A DNA stretch of 64,000 nt from Acidithiobacillus sp041676785 (GTDB lineage: Bacteria > Pseudomonadota > Gammaproteobacteria > Acidithiobacillales > Acidithiobacillaceae): the NCBI GenBank assembly GCA_041676785.1, contig JBAYRF010000003.1, positions 87,190-151,189 of the forward strand, read 5' to 3'. Shown here piece by piece: positions 7,845-16,031 of this stretch (the stretch's first letter is position 1; the number at the start of each line of letters is the position of its first letter). Under the pieces are notes generated by a model. That model made no database searches, was not told where the DNA came from, and was given only the letters and a program-made list of their open reading frames with translations. Position numbers and translations under genes: made by a program.

Positions 7845-8858
7845 TCACAAAATAGGCTTCAAGGCCTTGACCCAGCTCGGGGCACCGCCGGTATCAATAG
7901 TTACTGAGGCGCTGGTACCTATACGTAGAGGGAGCTTGGGATTGAGATTGCCAATGAGTATTCGCACCGGCACACGCTGCGTCACCTTCACCCAGTTTCC
8001 AGTGGCATTTTCTGGTGGAAGCAAGGAAAACGCGTTACCCGCACCGCCACTGAGACTGATAACTTTGCCTTTGAATTTATGGTTGGGATACATATCCACT
8101 GTAATATCTGCAGGCTGGCCGGGGTGTACTCGATTCAGATCGGTTTCTTTATAATTGGCTTCTATCCAATACGCGCTGTTACCAATCAGCGGAAACAGGT
8201 TTTGATTGACGCTGACCACGTCGCCCACATGGATTTTATCGACTTTGCTGACCACCCCGGTGATGGGGGCATATAATGTGGTTTCTGATAAATACATCTC
8301 AGCAGTACCCAGAGCGGCTTTAGCCCCGGCAATTCTTGCGGCATTCAGACTTTGCTGGGCGCGAGCTGCCGCAAGGTTGGCCTGTTCAGCCTGCACCCGT
8401 GCAGCGGCGCTTTTGGCGGTAGTCATGCGATTGTCAGCTTCTTGGGCGGAAAGATATTTTTGCGCTGCAAGAGCAGCGGCGCGTTGAGCATTCCGCTGGG
8501 CGTTTTGGTAGTTGATCTGGTCGGCGCCAATATTGGCCTGTGCTGCCGAAATATTCGCTTGTATGGCTGCGGTTTGGCGTTCGGCTTGTGCGAGCTCGGC
8601 TTGGGCTTTTTGTACGTCATACTGATAGGCCTCGGGATCTATTTTGACCAGAGGTTGCCCAGCTTGCACGACTTGATTGTCATGCACATAAATGGCGACG
8701 ATGTGCCCTGTAACCCGGGGAGCAATATTGACGACGTGGGCGTGAATATAAGCATCGTCCGTGTTTGGATAGTAATCAGCAATTTGAAAATAGGCATAAG
8801 CCGCAAAGGCGACAATAAAAATGATGAACAGCACTAGAAGGCGTTTGAGCCAGCGCAT
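7845..8858 (-). CDS. HlyD/EmrA-family membrane fusion protein
   Basis: A 337-residue periplasmic adaptor. One N-terminal membrane helix (residues ~6-24) is followed by NTDDAYIHAHVVNIAPRVTG, the biotinyl-lipoyl half VHDNQVVQAGQPLVKIDP, a long Ala/Gln-rich coiled-coil hairpin (~residues 70-175), and a C-terminal barrel ending in ASVTIDTG. EmrA-type adaptors bridge an MFS pump to an outer-membrane channel. The ATG at 8858 follows AAAGGATAG and is preferred to the start at 8930. No pump or TolC gene is adjacent; the only MFS gene in the window lies 54 kb away. An operator-like palindrome lies upstream in the shared intergenic region. Confidence 0.88.
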   Translation of the reverse strand: MRWLKRLLVLFIIFIVAFAAYAYFQIADYYPNTDDAYIHAHVVNIAPRVTGHIVAIYVHDNQVVQAGQPLVKIDPEAYQYDVQKAQAELAQAERQTAAIQANISAAQANIGADQINYQNAQRNAQRAAALAAQKYLSAQEADNRMTTAKSAAARVQAEQANLAAARAQQSLNAARIAGAKAALGTAEMYLSETTLYAPITGVVSKVDKIHVGDVVSVNQNLFPLIGNSAYWIEANYKETDLNRVHPGQPADITVDMYPNHKFKGKVISLSGGAGNAFSLLPPENATGNWVKVTQRVPVRILIGNLNPKLPLRIGTSASVTIDTGGAPSWVKALKPIL

Positions 8859-8988
8859 AACTATCCTTTGTTGCAATTTCAGCAGTCGGCCATAAAAGCT
8901 AACCAAGACGATGACATGGAGTACATTCACGCTGAGCTATGGCGGGCTCAATTTGAGTAGTAAGTACGGAGGTTGTTGTGGTAAGTTT

Positions 8989-9017
8989 TTGACATAACCG
9001 CAACAAAGTCGCATACT
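8989..9017 (+). promoter_or_regulatory. Strong predicted sigma-70 promoter for the pagL-like gene
   Basis: A consensus TTGACA -35 (8989-8994), an exact 17-bp spacer and CATACT -10 (9012-9017). The expected start is ~9024, inside the palindrome that begins one base after the -10. This is the best sigma-70 match that I found in the window. A repressor bound to the palindrome would directly block this promoter. Confidence 0.7.
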
Positions 9018-9029
9018 GACCGTTCGGTT
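9018..9029. promoter_or_regulatory. Candidate TetR-family operator overlapping the pagL start site
   Basis: GACCGTTCGGTT matches the tetR-promoter palindrome at 5484-5495 in the pattern GACCGNTYGGTY and contains a self-complementary ACCG/CGGT core. It sits directly downstream of the TTGACA-17-CATACT promoter, the classical repressor position. It lies in the 234-bp region between the divergent hlyD and pagL-like genes. Confidence 0.6.
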
Positions 9030-9092
9030 AACACCATAGCGCAAACCGATCGTGTCGGCAAGATAGGCCATAGAAATTTTGAGGGAGTGGTC

Positions 9093-9656
9093 ATGAAATA
9101 CCAGCGGAGTATGTGGGTAGGATTATTGGGTAGTGCGGTGTGTGTGATGTTCACGTCGCTTCCTGCACAAGCAGATAGTGAGGGGTTACATGTCATCCAG
9201 GGTGGACCCGCCTACCTCAATATTGGTCTTGGTGCTTTTAACGCTGCCGGGGTGAGTCCGGGGCCGGGCATGAATAACAGCACACTTCCCGAACTCAATG
9301 TGGAATACCAGACCGCATCCAAATTGTTCGGGGTGGGCGCACTGTACGGTATGGTCGCCAATACTTACGGCGGTTTTATGGGCTATACGGGTTTTTACTC
9401 GGACATAGCTTGGAATCATTGGGTGCTGACACCGGTGCTGGCGATGGGTGGTTATAATCCGGGGCGAGGCAAAGAACTTTATGGAACTTTTCAGTTTCGT
9501 TTAGAGCTCAGCTTGGCCTATCAATTTGCCAACCAGTCCCGCTTGGGCCTGAAAATTGCGCATATATCGAATGCGTATATCAAAAACAACGATCCAGGAG
9601 AGGACGAGGTGATGATTAATTACTCCATCCCTTTGTCTTTCGGAGATCACTCCTGA
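9093..9656 (+). CDS. PagL-like lipid A 3-O-deacylase (acyloxyacyl hydrolase family)
   Basis: A 187-residue protein with a signal peptide ending near SLPAQA (residue ~27), then alternating beta-strand sequence typical of a small outer-membrane barrel. The PagL active-site motif AHISNA occurs at residues ~156-161 (His157, Ser159), followed by an acidic cluster PGEDE (~168-172) that would supply the third member of the His-Ser-Glu triad. PagL removes the 3-O acyl chain of lipid A and so remodels the outer leaflet. The ATG at 9093 follows GAGGGAG. The promoter and operator suggest conditional derepression. Confidence 0.82.
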   Translation: MKYQRSMWVGLLGSAVCVMFTSLPAQADSEGLHVIQGGPAYLNIGLGAFNAAGVSPGPGMNNSTLPELNVEYQTASKLFGVGALYGMVANTYGGFMGYTGFYSDIAWNHWVLTPVLAMGGYNPGRGKELYGTFQFRLELSLAYQFANQSRLGLKIAHISNAYIKNNDPGEDEVMINYSIPLSFGDHS

Positions 9657-9676
9657 TTGAGGTGAGCTTTGCAAAC

Positions 9677-9699
9677 GGGTCGGCCGATAAAACCGACCC
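9677..9699. terminator. Hairpin between convergent pagL-like and bioB genes
   Basis: Perfect 7-bp stem GGGTCGG (9677-9683) / CCGACCC (9693-9699), 9-base loop, no T-run on the plus strand. A second short inverted repeat CCATGC/GCATGG follows at 9702-9720. Together they probably form a weak bidirectional terminator for the two convergent genes. Confidence 0.55.
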
Positions 9700-9726
9700 T
9701 TCCATGCCTTAAACGCATGGATTCAT

Positions 9727-10671
9727 CTACCCGCCGCGTAATCCCAGCTTATCGAACAATTGCTGATCGTGATCGGTGCTGGCATTTTCGGTCGTAAGTA
9801 AACGATCCCCCAGAAAAATACTATTGGCGCCCGCTAAAAAAGCCAGCGCTTGCAGTTCGTCACTCATCGTCTCCCGTCCTGCCGATAACCGTACATAAGC
9901 TTTGGGAAAAACGATGCGGGCAACGGCTATGGTTCGCACGAACTCCAGACCATCAATGGGCGCTGTGGATTCTAGGGGCGTGCCGGGAATAGGTACTAAT
10001 GCGTTAATGGGGATACTTTCGGGAGCCTGAGGGAGCTGCGCCAGAACTTGGAGCATGCGCGCACGATCACGACGGGATTCACCCATGCCGAGAATGCCTC
10101 CGCTACAAATTTTGATGCCAGCATCGCGGACTGCTTCCAGAGTATCTAGACGATCTTGATAACTGCGCGTATGGATGACCTGTCCATAAAACTCGGGGGA
10201 GGTATCCAGATTGTGGTTGTAATAATCCAACCCGGCTGCCTGCAGACGTTCTGCTTGTCCAGACTTAAGCATACCGAGGGTGACACAGCTCTCCAATCCG
10301 TGCTCTTTGACGACGCGGATCATGGCGGCGACCTTGTCGAGATCTTTGTCGTGAGGTGAGCGCCAGGCGGCGCCCATGCATAGGCGTTGTGCGCCATTAG
10401 CCTTGGCAGCAGCAGCGGCTATCCGCACTTGTTCAATATCCATCAAAGCTGCAGAGGGCAGACTGGTCTGGTGGTGAACGCTCTGGGAGCAGTAGCCGCA
10501 ATCTTCGGGGCAACCACCAGTTTTGATGGAAAGCAGAGTGGAACACTGAATGGTATTGGGGTCGAAATGTTGGCGATGAACACGCTGTGCTTCAAAGATC
10601 AAGTCATTAAAAGGACGGGCATAAATTTCGAGGATAGTATCCAGAGTGGTAGACGAAGTGATATCGGTCAT
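9727..10671 (-). CDS. bioB: Biotin synthase
   Basis: A 314-residue radical-SAM enzyme with the cluster motif CPEDCGYC (Cys54, Cys58, Cys61), preceded by STLLSIKTGG, and YYNHNLDTSPEFY, a strong BioB signature. It inserts sulfur into dethiobiotin. The rest of the biotin operon is not here; the gene is first on the minus side of a group with yggT, proC and yggS. The 66-bp gap to yggT leaves open whether it belongs to the same transcript. Confidence 0.96.
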   Translation of the reverse strand: MTDITSSTTLDTILEIYARPFNDLIFEAQRVHRQHFDPNTIQCSTLLSIKTGGCPEDCGYCSQSVHHQTSLPSAALMDIEQVRIAAAAAKANGAQRLCMGAAWRSPHDKDLDKVAAMIRVVKEHGLESCVTLGMLKSGQAERLQAAGLDYYNHNLDTSPEFYGQVIHTRSYQDRLDTLEAVRDAGIKICSGGILGMGESRRDRARMLQVLAQLPQAPESIPINALVPIPGTPLESTAPIDGLEFVRTIAVARIVFPKAYVRLSAGRETMSDELQALAFLAGANSIFLGDRLLTTENASTDHDQQLFDKLGLRGG

Positions 10672-10737
10672 GGTGGCTTCCAGGTTCAGACAGAGGGGCG
10701 ACTGGGTGTGAGAGATTTCGGAAAGCTAGGCATGGGA

Positions 10738-11016
10738 TCAACCGCCGAGATTAAGGATCGCATTGACCAGTAGTCCTTTGAGCAGCTCAATAAGGAGCAG
10801 GGCGACGAGAGGACTGAGGTCCAGGCCACCCAGAGGCGGGATGATCCTTTGCAGAGGATATAGGATCGGCCCGGTAATCCGGTCCAGAAATTGAACAATA
10901 GGGTTGCGCGGGTCCGGTTGTACCCAAGACAACACGGCGCGAATCAGAATGGCCCAAAATAGTAAGGTTAGTACGAGGTCGGTAAGACGCGCGGCGGCTA
11001 TGCTGAGTTCGTTCAT
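10738..11016 (-). CDS. yggT: YggT family membrane protein
   Basis: A 92-residue protein with two hydrophobic segments around an RAVLSWVQPDPRNPIVQFLDRITGP-type core, which is the YggT (DUF YGGT) signature. The exact function is unresolved; family members are linked to cell division, osmotic tolerance or membrane organisation. It lies 3 bp after the proC stop, completing the conserved yggS-proC-yggT cluster. Confidence 0.9.
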   Translation of the reverse strand: MNELSIAAARLTDLVLTLLFWAILIRAVLSWVQPDPRNPIVQFLDRITGPILYPLQRIIPPLGGLDLSPLVALLLIELLKGLLVNAILNLGG

Positions 11017-11019
11017 CGG

Positions 11020-11841
11020 TCAAACTTTTTTCGTTTGACCGAGAGCGCGGCTACGATCGGCGGCTGCGGTGATGGCGCGTTGTGTCAGAGCTCTTAATTG
11101 TTCTTCCCAGACTGCCAAGCCCGCAGCCGTGGTTCCGCCTGGACTCGTCACCTGATGTCGAAGTTCATTGGGACTCTGCGGACTAGCCACGGCCATTTGC
11201 GCTGTACCGAGTACTGTTTGTAGGGCTAAGCCTCGGGCTGTATTCCGATCAAGGCCTTGCAGTACGGCCGCATCTTCGAGTGCTTCGAGAAATAAAAGAA
11301 CATAAGCCGGGCCACTCCCCGATAAGGCTGTCACTGCGTCCATGAGTGATTCGTCTTTGAGCCAGTAAACTTGGCCAACACTAGAAAATACCGACTCGGC
11401 GATGGCGCTTTGGGTTGCGGTTACGGCGGGGCTGGCAAAGAGGGCTGTTGCACCGGCTCCTACCTGAGCAGGCGTGTTAGGCATGGCGCGCAATACGGCG
11501 GCGGCGTCGCCCAATGCGGTAGTCAATTGGTGACTGGAGATGCCAGCGGCAACCGAAAGAAATAACACCTGTGCTGCACGAAAGTGGGCTTGCCATTCGG
11601 CGAGGATGGCCTCTATTTGTTTGGGTTTTGCGGCGTAAATGACGATGCTATCGGCGGCCAGCTTTTCAGCCTTGGCGGGCCGGCTACGTACACCGAAGGC
11701 TTCCGCCAAAGCGTCACGGCGCGGCGTGCTGGGAGCGTGGACCTGGATTTGTTGGCCAGGGACGCCTTTTTGGCGTAGTCCGGCGATAATGGCACGCGCC
11801 ATATTGCCGGCACCGATAAACACAATATTTTGATGGATCAT
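11020..11841 (-). CDS. proC: Pyrroline-5-carboxylate reductase
   Basis: A 273-residue enzyme with an N-terminal Rossmann motif (FIGAGNMARAII), the central LRAMPNTPAQVGAGATA block and C-terminal DAVTALSGSGPAYV and VTSPGGTTAAGL motifs. It catalyses the last step of proline synthesis. The other proline gene in the window, proB, lies at 26 kb; proA is not present. The ATG overlaps the yggS stop by 4 bases (ATGA), showing tight coupling. Confidence 0.96.
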   Translation of the reverse strand: MIHQNIVFIGAGNMARAIIAGLRQKGVPGQQIQVHAPSTPRRDALAEAFGVRSRPAKAEKLAADSIVIYAAKPKQIEAILAEWQAHFRAAQVLFLSVAAGISSHQLTTALGDAAAVLRAMPNTPAQVGAGATALFASPAVTATQSAIAESVFSSVGQVYWLKDESLMDAVTALSGSGPAYVLLFLEALEDAAVLQGLDRNTARGLALQTVLGTAQMAVASPQSPNELRHQVTSPGGTTAAGLAVWEEQLRALTQRAITAAADRSRALGQTKKV

Positions 11842-12509
11842 GAAGGCTCCTGATGGCGGGCACCAAACAGTGTGGTGCCCAGACGGATTTCAGTGGCACC
11901 GTATTGCAAGGCGATAAGATAATCGTTTGAGGTGCCCATAGAGAGGGTATCCAGAAAGGGATAGTTCCCGCTGGCTTGCAACTCGCGGAATAGCGCTGCC
12001 ATTTTGCGGAAGTTGTGGGATGCTTGATCGGCATCGGGAGATACCAGAGCCATTAATCCACGCAGTTGTAGGTTAGGTAATTGTTGGATGGCGGAGGCTA
12101 ACTCAGCGAGTTGCTCTGGCAGACATCCCCCTTTGCTCTCTTCACCACTAATAGCGACCTCGATGAGTATATTGAGTTTATCGCCAGAAGCGCTGCGCGC
12201 TGCATTCAGTCTTTGCGCGATGAGCAACTTATCGACGCTTTCCACCCAATTAAAGTGTTGCGCAATTTCGCGGGTTTTATTGCGCTGGATGCTGCCGATG
12301 AAATGCCAGCAGATGTCTTGGAGATCTTGTAATGCGGATTGCTTGGACAAGGCTTCCTGCAAGTAGTTTTCACCAAAGTGCCGCAATCCGAGCGCATACC
12401 CTTCACGCAGCGTTGTCACCGAAACATGCTTACTTACCGCTAGCAGGCATTGTGGTGGATGCCGACTTGTGGTGGATTTTATCCGGGCGATATTTTCAGC
12501 GAGAGGCAT
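11838..12509 (-). CDS. yggS: PLP homeostasis protein YggS/PROSC
   Basis: A 223-residue alanine-racemase-fold protein that binds pyridoxal phosphate and buffers its cellular pool. Seen are LLAVSKHV with the PLP lysine (residue ~30), FGENYLQEA, WHFIGSIQRNK and the C-terminal TLSMGTSNDYLIALQYGATEIRLG-type stretch. The start at 12509 gives the family N-terminus; the upstream extension to 12791 would read into pilT on the other strand and is rejected. It is divergent from pilT across ~105 bp. Confidence 0.94.
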   Translation of the reverse strand: MPLAENIARIKSTTSRHPPQCLLAVSKHVSVTTLREGYALGLRHFGENYLQEALSKQSALQDLQDICWHFIGSIQRNKTREIAQHFNWVESVDKLLIAQRLNAARSASGDKLNILIEVAISGEESKGGCLPEQLAELASAIQQLPNLQLRGLMALVSPDADQASHNFRKMAALFRELQASGNYPFLDTLSMGTSNDYLIALQYGATEIRLGTTLFGARHQEPS

Positions 12510-12614
12510 GCGATTCCAAAAACATGGGCGAAAAAGCCAAGGTCGACTATAGTACCCTTCATTAGCCTCCGGCCCCAAATGGTGGCCGCCATGATACCTT
12601 CGGGAGATGTTTGG

Positions 12615-13664
12615 ATGGATATTTCTGAACTGCTCACCTTCGCGGTGAAGAATAATGCTTCGGATACGCATATATCCTCGGGTTTGGCGCCTATGTTGCG
12701 TATCAATGGTGACATTCGCCCACTCAATGTAGAGTCGCTGGATAGTAAAGCGGTGCACGGCATGATTTATGACATCATGAATGACGCCCAACGCAAATGG
12801 TATGAGGAAAATTTAGAAATTGACTTTGCCTACGAACTTCCGGGTATTGCCCGCTTTCGGGTGAATGCTTTCAATCAGGATCGGGGGCCTGCGGCTGCTT
12901 TCCGAACCATCCCGGCCAAAGTGCTGAGTCTTGAGGATCTGAATGCGCCCAAGTCTTTTACGGACATTATCAGTGTACCGCGAGGGCTGGTGCTGGTGAC
13001 TGGGCCGACTGGCTCTGGAAAGTCCACAACTTTAGCGGCCATGGTAGATCATATCAATGCACATCGTCCTGACCATATCATTACTATCGAAGATCCCATC
13101 GAGTTTTTGCATACCTCTAAAAAATCCCTGATCAATCAGCGTGAGGTGGGTGCAAGTACGCATTCTTTCGAGAATGCTCTACGCTCAGCGCTCCGTGAGG
13201 ATCCCGATGTTATTCTAGTAGGCGAGTTGCGCGATTTGGAAACCATGCGTTTGGCTTTGACCGCAGCAGAAACCGGTCATGTCGTTTTTGCCACCCTTCA
13301 TACCAGTTCCGCTCCAAAGACCATAGATCGTATTGTGGATTCTTTCCCGGGCGGTGAAAAAGATATGGTCCGTTCGATGCTTTCCGAATCGCTGCGCGCG
13401 GTGATTTCCCAAACCTTGCTTAAAACGGCGGATGGTAAGGGACGTGTGCCTGCGCATGAGATCATGATTGCAAATCCGGCTATTCGCAATTTGATTCGCG
13501 AAAATAAAGTGGCGCAAATGTATTCGGTGATTCAAACGGGTCAGAATCACGGGATGCAAACCCTCGATCAATGCCTGGCGGACCTCGTGCGCGCGCACAA
13601 AATCACCCGCGAGGAGGCCCTGCGCCGAGTTCAGAATAAAGATAGTTTTATGAATGTGGCTTGA
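12615..13664 (+). CDS. pilT: Type IV pilus retraction ATPase PilT
   Basis: A 349-residue protein starting MDISELLTFAVKNNASDTH, with the ATG preceded by GGGAG. The Walker A box GPTGSGKSTT, the Asp box TIEDPIEF, Walker B VILVGELRDLET and the His box GHVVFATLHTSSAPKTIDR are all intact. PilT powers pilus disassembly for twitching and surface attachment, useful for an organism that lives on mineral surfaces. It is followed 9 bp later by pilU. The usual pairing with a divergent yggS is preserved. Confidence 0.96.
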   Translation: MDISELLTFAVKNNASDTHISSGLAPMLRINGDIRPLNVESLDSKAVHGMIYDIMNDAQRKWYEENLEIDFAYELPGIARFRVNAFNQDRGPAAAFRTIPAKVLSLEDLNAPKSFTDIISVPRGLVLVTGPTGSGKSTTLAAMVDHINAHRPDHIITIEDPIEFLHTSKKSLINQREVGASTHSFENALRSALREDPDVILVGELRDLETMRLALTAAETGHVVFATLHTSSAPKTIDRIVDSFPGGEKDMVRSMLSESLRAVISQTLLKTADGKGRVPAHEIMIANPAIRNLIRENKVAQMYSVIQTGQNHGMQTLDQCLADLVRAHKITREEALRRVQNKDSFMNVA

Positions 13665-13673
13665 GGATAAACT

Positions 13674-14798
13674 ATGTCTGTTTTGGATGATTTACTGGCA
13701 CTGATGGTCGAAAAAAATGGTTCTGATTTGTATCTGACGGTTGGTTCTCCGCCCGTCATGAAAATCGACGGACGCGCAGTAAATCTGGGCGCTGAATCTC
13801 TAAAACCAGGTCAAGTTTTGGGGCTGGCGAAAGAAATTCTGGGTATGGAGCGTCTGCAAGAATTTCAGCACGAGAAAGAAATCAATATGGCCATTTCCGC
13901 ACCGGGAATTGGACGTTTTCGCGTCAATGGTTTCTACCAGCGAGGTGAATTGAGTTTTGTTCTGCGGGCCATCAAAACCCAGATACCGACTCTGGAGCAA
14001 TTAAACCTGCCACCCATCCTCAAAGAGTTGGCGATGACCTCCCGAGGGCTGGTGCTTTTTGTGGGGGCGACGGGGTCAGGTAAAAGCACTTCTTTGGCTT
14101 CCATGATTCAATACCGCAATCAAAATGCGGCTGGTCACATTCTGACTATTGAAGATCCCATTGAATTTATCCATAAAAACCAAAAATCTATTGTCAACCA
14201 GAGAGAGGTCGGCATTGATACGCTGACTTATGAGCGCGCTCTGGAAAATGCTTTGCGTGAGGCCCCAGATGTTATCCTGATTGGAGAAGTGCGGAGTCGG
14301 GATACCATGGATCACGCCATGGCCTACGCAGAAACAGGACATTTGTGTATGTCCACCCTGCATGCCAACAATTCGAATCAGGCGATTGAGCGCATTATCA
14401 ATTTTTTCCCGGAAGATCGTAAGAAGCAATTATTGATGGACTTGTCGTTGAATTTGCGCGCTGTGGTGTCGCAACGCCTGCTACCCATTAAGGGGCAGTC
14501 GGGGCGAATTGCCGCTATGGAGGTGCTGATCAATACGCCAGCTGTGGCTGACCTGATCTACAAGGGAGAAGTCGGCTTGCTCAAGGACGCCATGGCGCGT
14601 ACGAATGATGTGGGCATGCAGACCTTTGACCAGAGTCTTTTGCGGTTGTTCATAGATGGATTGGTTGATTACGAGGATGCCCTGCGTGCGGCAGATTCCC
14701 AGAATGACTTGCGCCTCGCCATCAAGCAGGAATGTTTGCGTCGGGGTGTTGATGATCCGGGCGCTGCCGCCTCACCCGAAGGGCATTGGAAAATATAG
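13674..14798 (+). CDS. pilU: PilT-dependent accessory retraction ATPase PilU
   Basis: A 374-residue PilT paralogue with Walker A GATGSGKST, Asp box TIEDPIEFIH, Walker B VILIGEVRSRDT and His box GHLCMSTLHANNSNQAIER. The insertion of MDHAMAYAETGH-type sequence and the longer C-terminus are typical of PilU. PilU assists PilT during retraction under load. It forms a two-gene unit with pilT and is followed 13 bp later by hpnB. Confidence 0.94.
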   Translation: MSVLDDLLALMVEKNGSDLYLTVGSPPVMKIDGRAVNLGAESLKPGQVLGLAKEILGMERLQEFQHEKEINMAISAPGIGRFRVNGFYQRGELSFVLRAIKTQIPTLEQLNLPPILKELAMTSRGLVLFVGATGSGKSTSLASMIQYRNQNAAGHILTIEDPIEFIHKNQKSIVNQREVGIDTLTYERALENALREAPDVILIGEVRSRDTMDHAMAYAETGHLCMSTLHANNSNQAIERIINFFPEDRKKQLLMDLSLNLRAVVSQRLLPIKGQSGRIAAMEVLINTPAVADLIYKGEVGLLKDAMARTNDVGMQTFDQSLLRLFIDGLVDYEDALRAADSQNDLRLAIKQECLRRGVDDPGAAASPEGHWKI

Positions 14799-14811
14799 GT
14801 AGAACGAGCTT

Positions 14812-16008
14812 TTGTTACTGAATGTTTTATCCGCAATAGGATGGTTGGCTTGGCTGCTGCTGTTTTTTGGGCGTGGCGCTTTTTGGCGTTGTGATCAACG
14901 TCTGCCCGCCAATGGTAGGCCAGAAGAAAACGCGATTACGACGGAATCTGGGTCGGATAGGCGCTGGCCCGCAGTAACTGCCGTCGTTCCCGCGCGTAAC
15001 GAGTCTGAAGGGATCACTTCTTGTGTACAGGCGCTGTTGCGTCAGGATTATCCGGGTTTTTTGCAAGTCATTGTGGTGGATGACCAGAGTGATGATGGGA
15101 CAGCGGATGTTGCACATGCTGCGGCCGCTGATCTTGGCGTTGCAGGGCGCCTGCGGGTATTGTCGGGCCAGGCTCTTCCTGCGGGCTGGGCAGGTAAAGT
15201 CTGGGCGATGCATCAGGGCGTGCAAGCCGCCGATGCGGCGTCACTTCTATGGTTTACCGACGGAGATATTGTTCACGGTCCAGATGTGCTGCGCCGTTTG
15301 GTCGCCCATCAGCAAGAGGGTCATCGCGTGCTGGTGTCGTTAATGGTGATGCTTTCCTGCCGCAGCTTCTGGGAGCGACTGCTGATTCCCCCGTTCATTT
15401 TCTTTTTTCAGATGCTTTATCCTTTCCCTTGGGTAAATAGCATGCGTCGGCATTTGGCGGCAGCGGCGGGCGGCTGCATGTTAGTGAATCGGGAAACTCT
15501 GGAAGCAGCGGGAGGGTTTGCGGCCATGCGCGCGGCGTTAATTGACGACTGTACCTTGGCCGCCCTCCTCAAACCTTACGGTGCAATATGGTTAGGCTTG
15601 GGTACGGAAAGTTATAGTCTACGCGATTATCGTTATCTGCATGAAATTTGGCGCATGGTCGCGCGTTCCGCCTATGTGCAATTGCAATTCAGTCTTTGGC
15701 AGTTATTGCAGGCTACTTTGGGGATGCTTTTTTTGTATGCGCTCCCGGTTCTGCTTTTATTGATGGGATTGTGGACAAAAAATTGGATAACCGTATTGCT
15801 GACAGCCCTGACTGGTAGTTTGATGCTGCTGGCCTACGCGCCCAGCGTTCGCCTGTATCAACAAAACCGCCTCTGGGTTTTGAGTTTGCCAGTCGCTGCT
15901 CTGTTTTACATCTTGATGACCTTGGATTCCGCTCGACGCTATTACCTGCATCGCGGCGGCGCTTGGAAGGGCCGACATTATGGTGCGGGGGGCGAGGAAT
16001 CAGAGTGA
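14812..16008 (+). CDS. hpnB: Hopanoid-associated glycosyltransferase HpnB
   Basis: A 398-residue family-2 glycosyltransferase. An N-terminal membrane helix is followed by the GT-A core VTAVVPARNESEGI, VIVVDDQSDDGT, FTDGDI and LIDDCTLAALLK. Two to three C-terminal membrane helices follow. The AGKVWAMHQG and ESYSLRDYRYLHEIWRMVARSAY blocks are typical of HpnB. The proposed role is in hopanoid head-group or carotenoid-type lipid modification, and the exact reaction is uncertain. The start is TTG at 14812. No squalene-hopene cyclase or other hpn genes lie nearby. The gene has no counterpart on the other strand until 16032. Confidence 0.87.
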   Translation: MLLNVLSAIGWLAWLLLFFGRGAFWRCDQRLPANGRPEENAITTESGSDRRWPAVTAVVPARNESEGITSCVQALLRQDYPGFLQVIVVDDQSDDGTADVAHAAAADLGVAGRLRVLSGQALPAGWAGKVWAMHQGVQAADAASLLWFTDGDIVHGPDVLRRLVAHQQEGHRVLVSLMVMLSCRSFWERLLIPPFIFFFQMLYPFPWVNSMRRHLAAAAGGCMLVNRETLEAAGGFAAMRAALIDDCTLAALLKPYGAIWLGLGTESYSLRDYRYLHEIWRMVARSAYVQLQFSLWQLLQATLGMLFLYALPVLLLLMGLWTKNWITVLLTALTGSLMLLAYAPSVRLYQQNRLWVLSLPVAALFYILMTLDSARRYYLHRGGAWKGRHYGAGGEESE

Positions 16009-16031
16009 CTCCTTCGTCGCCGCCTCGCCGG

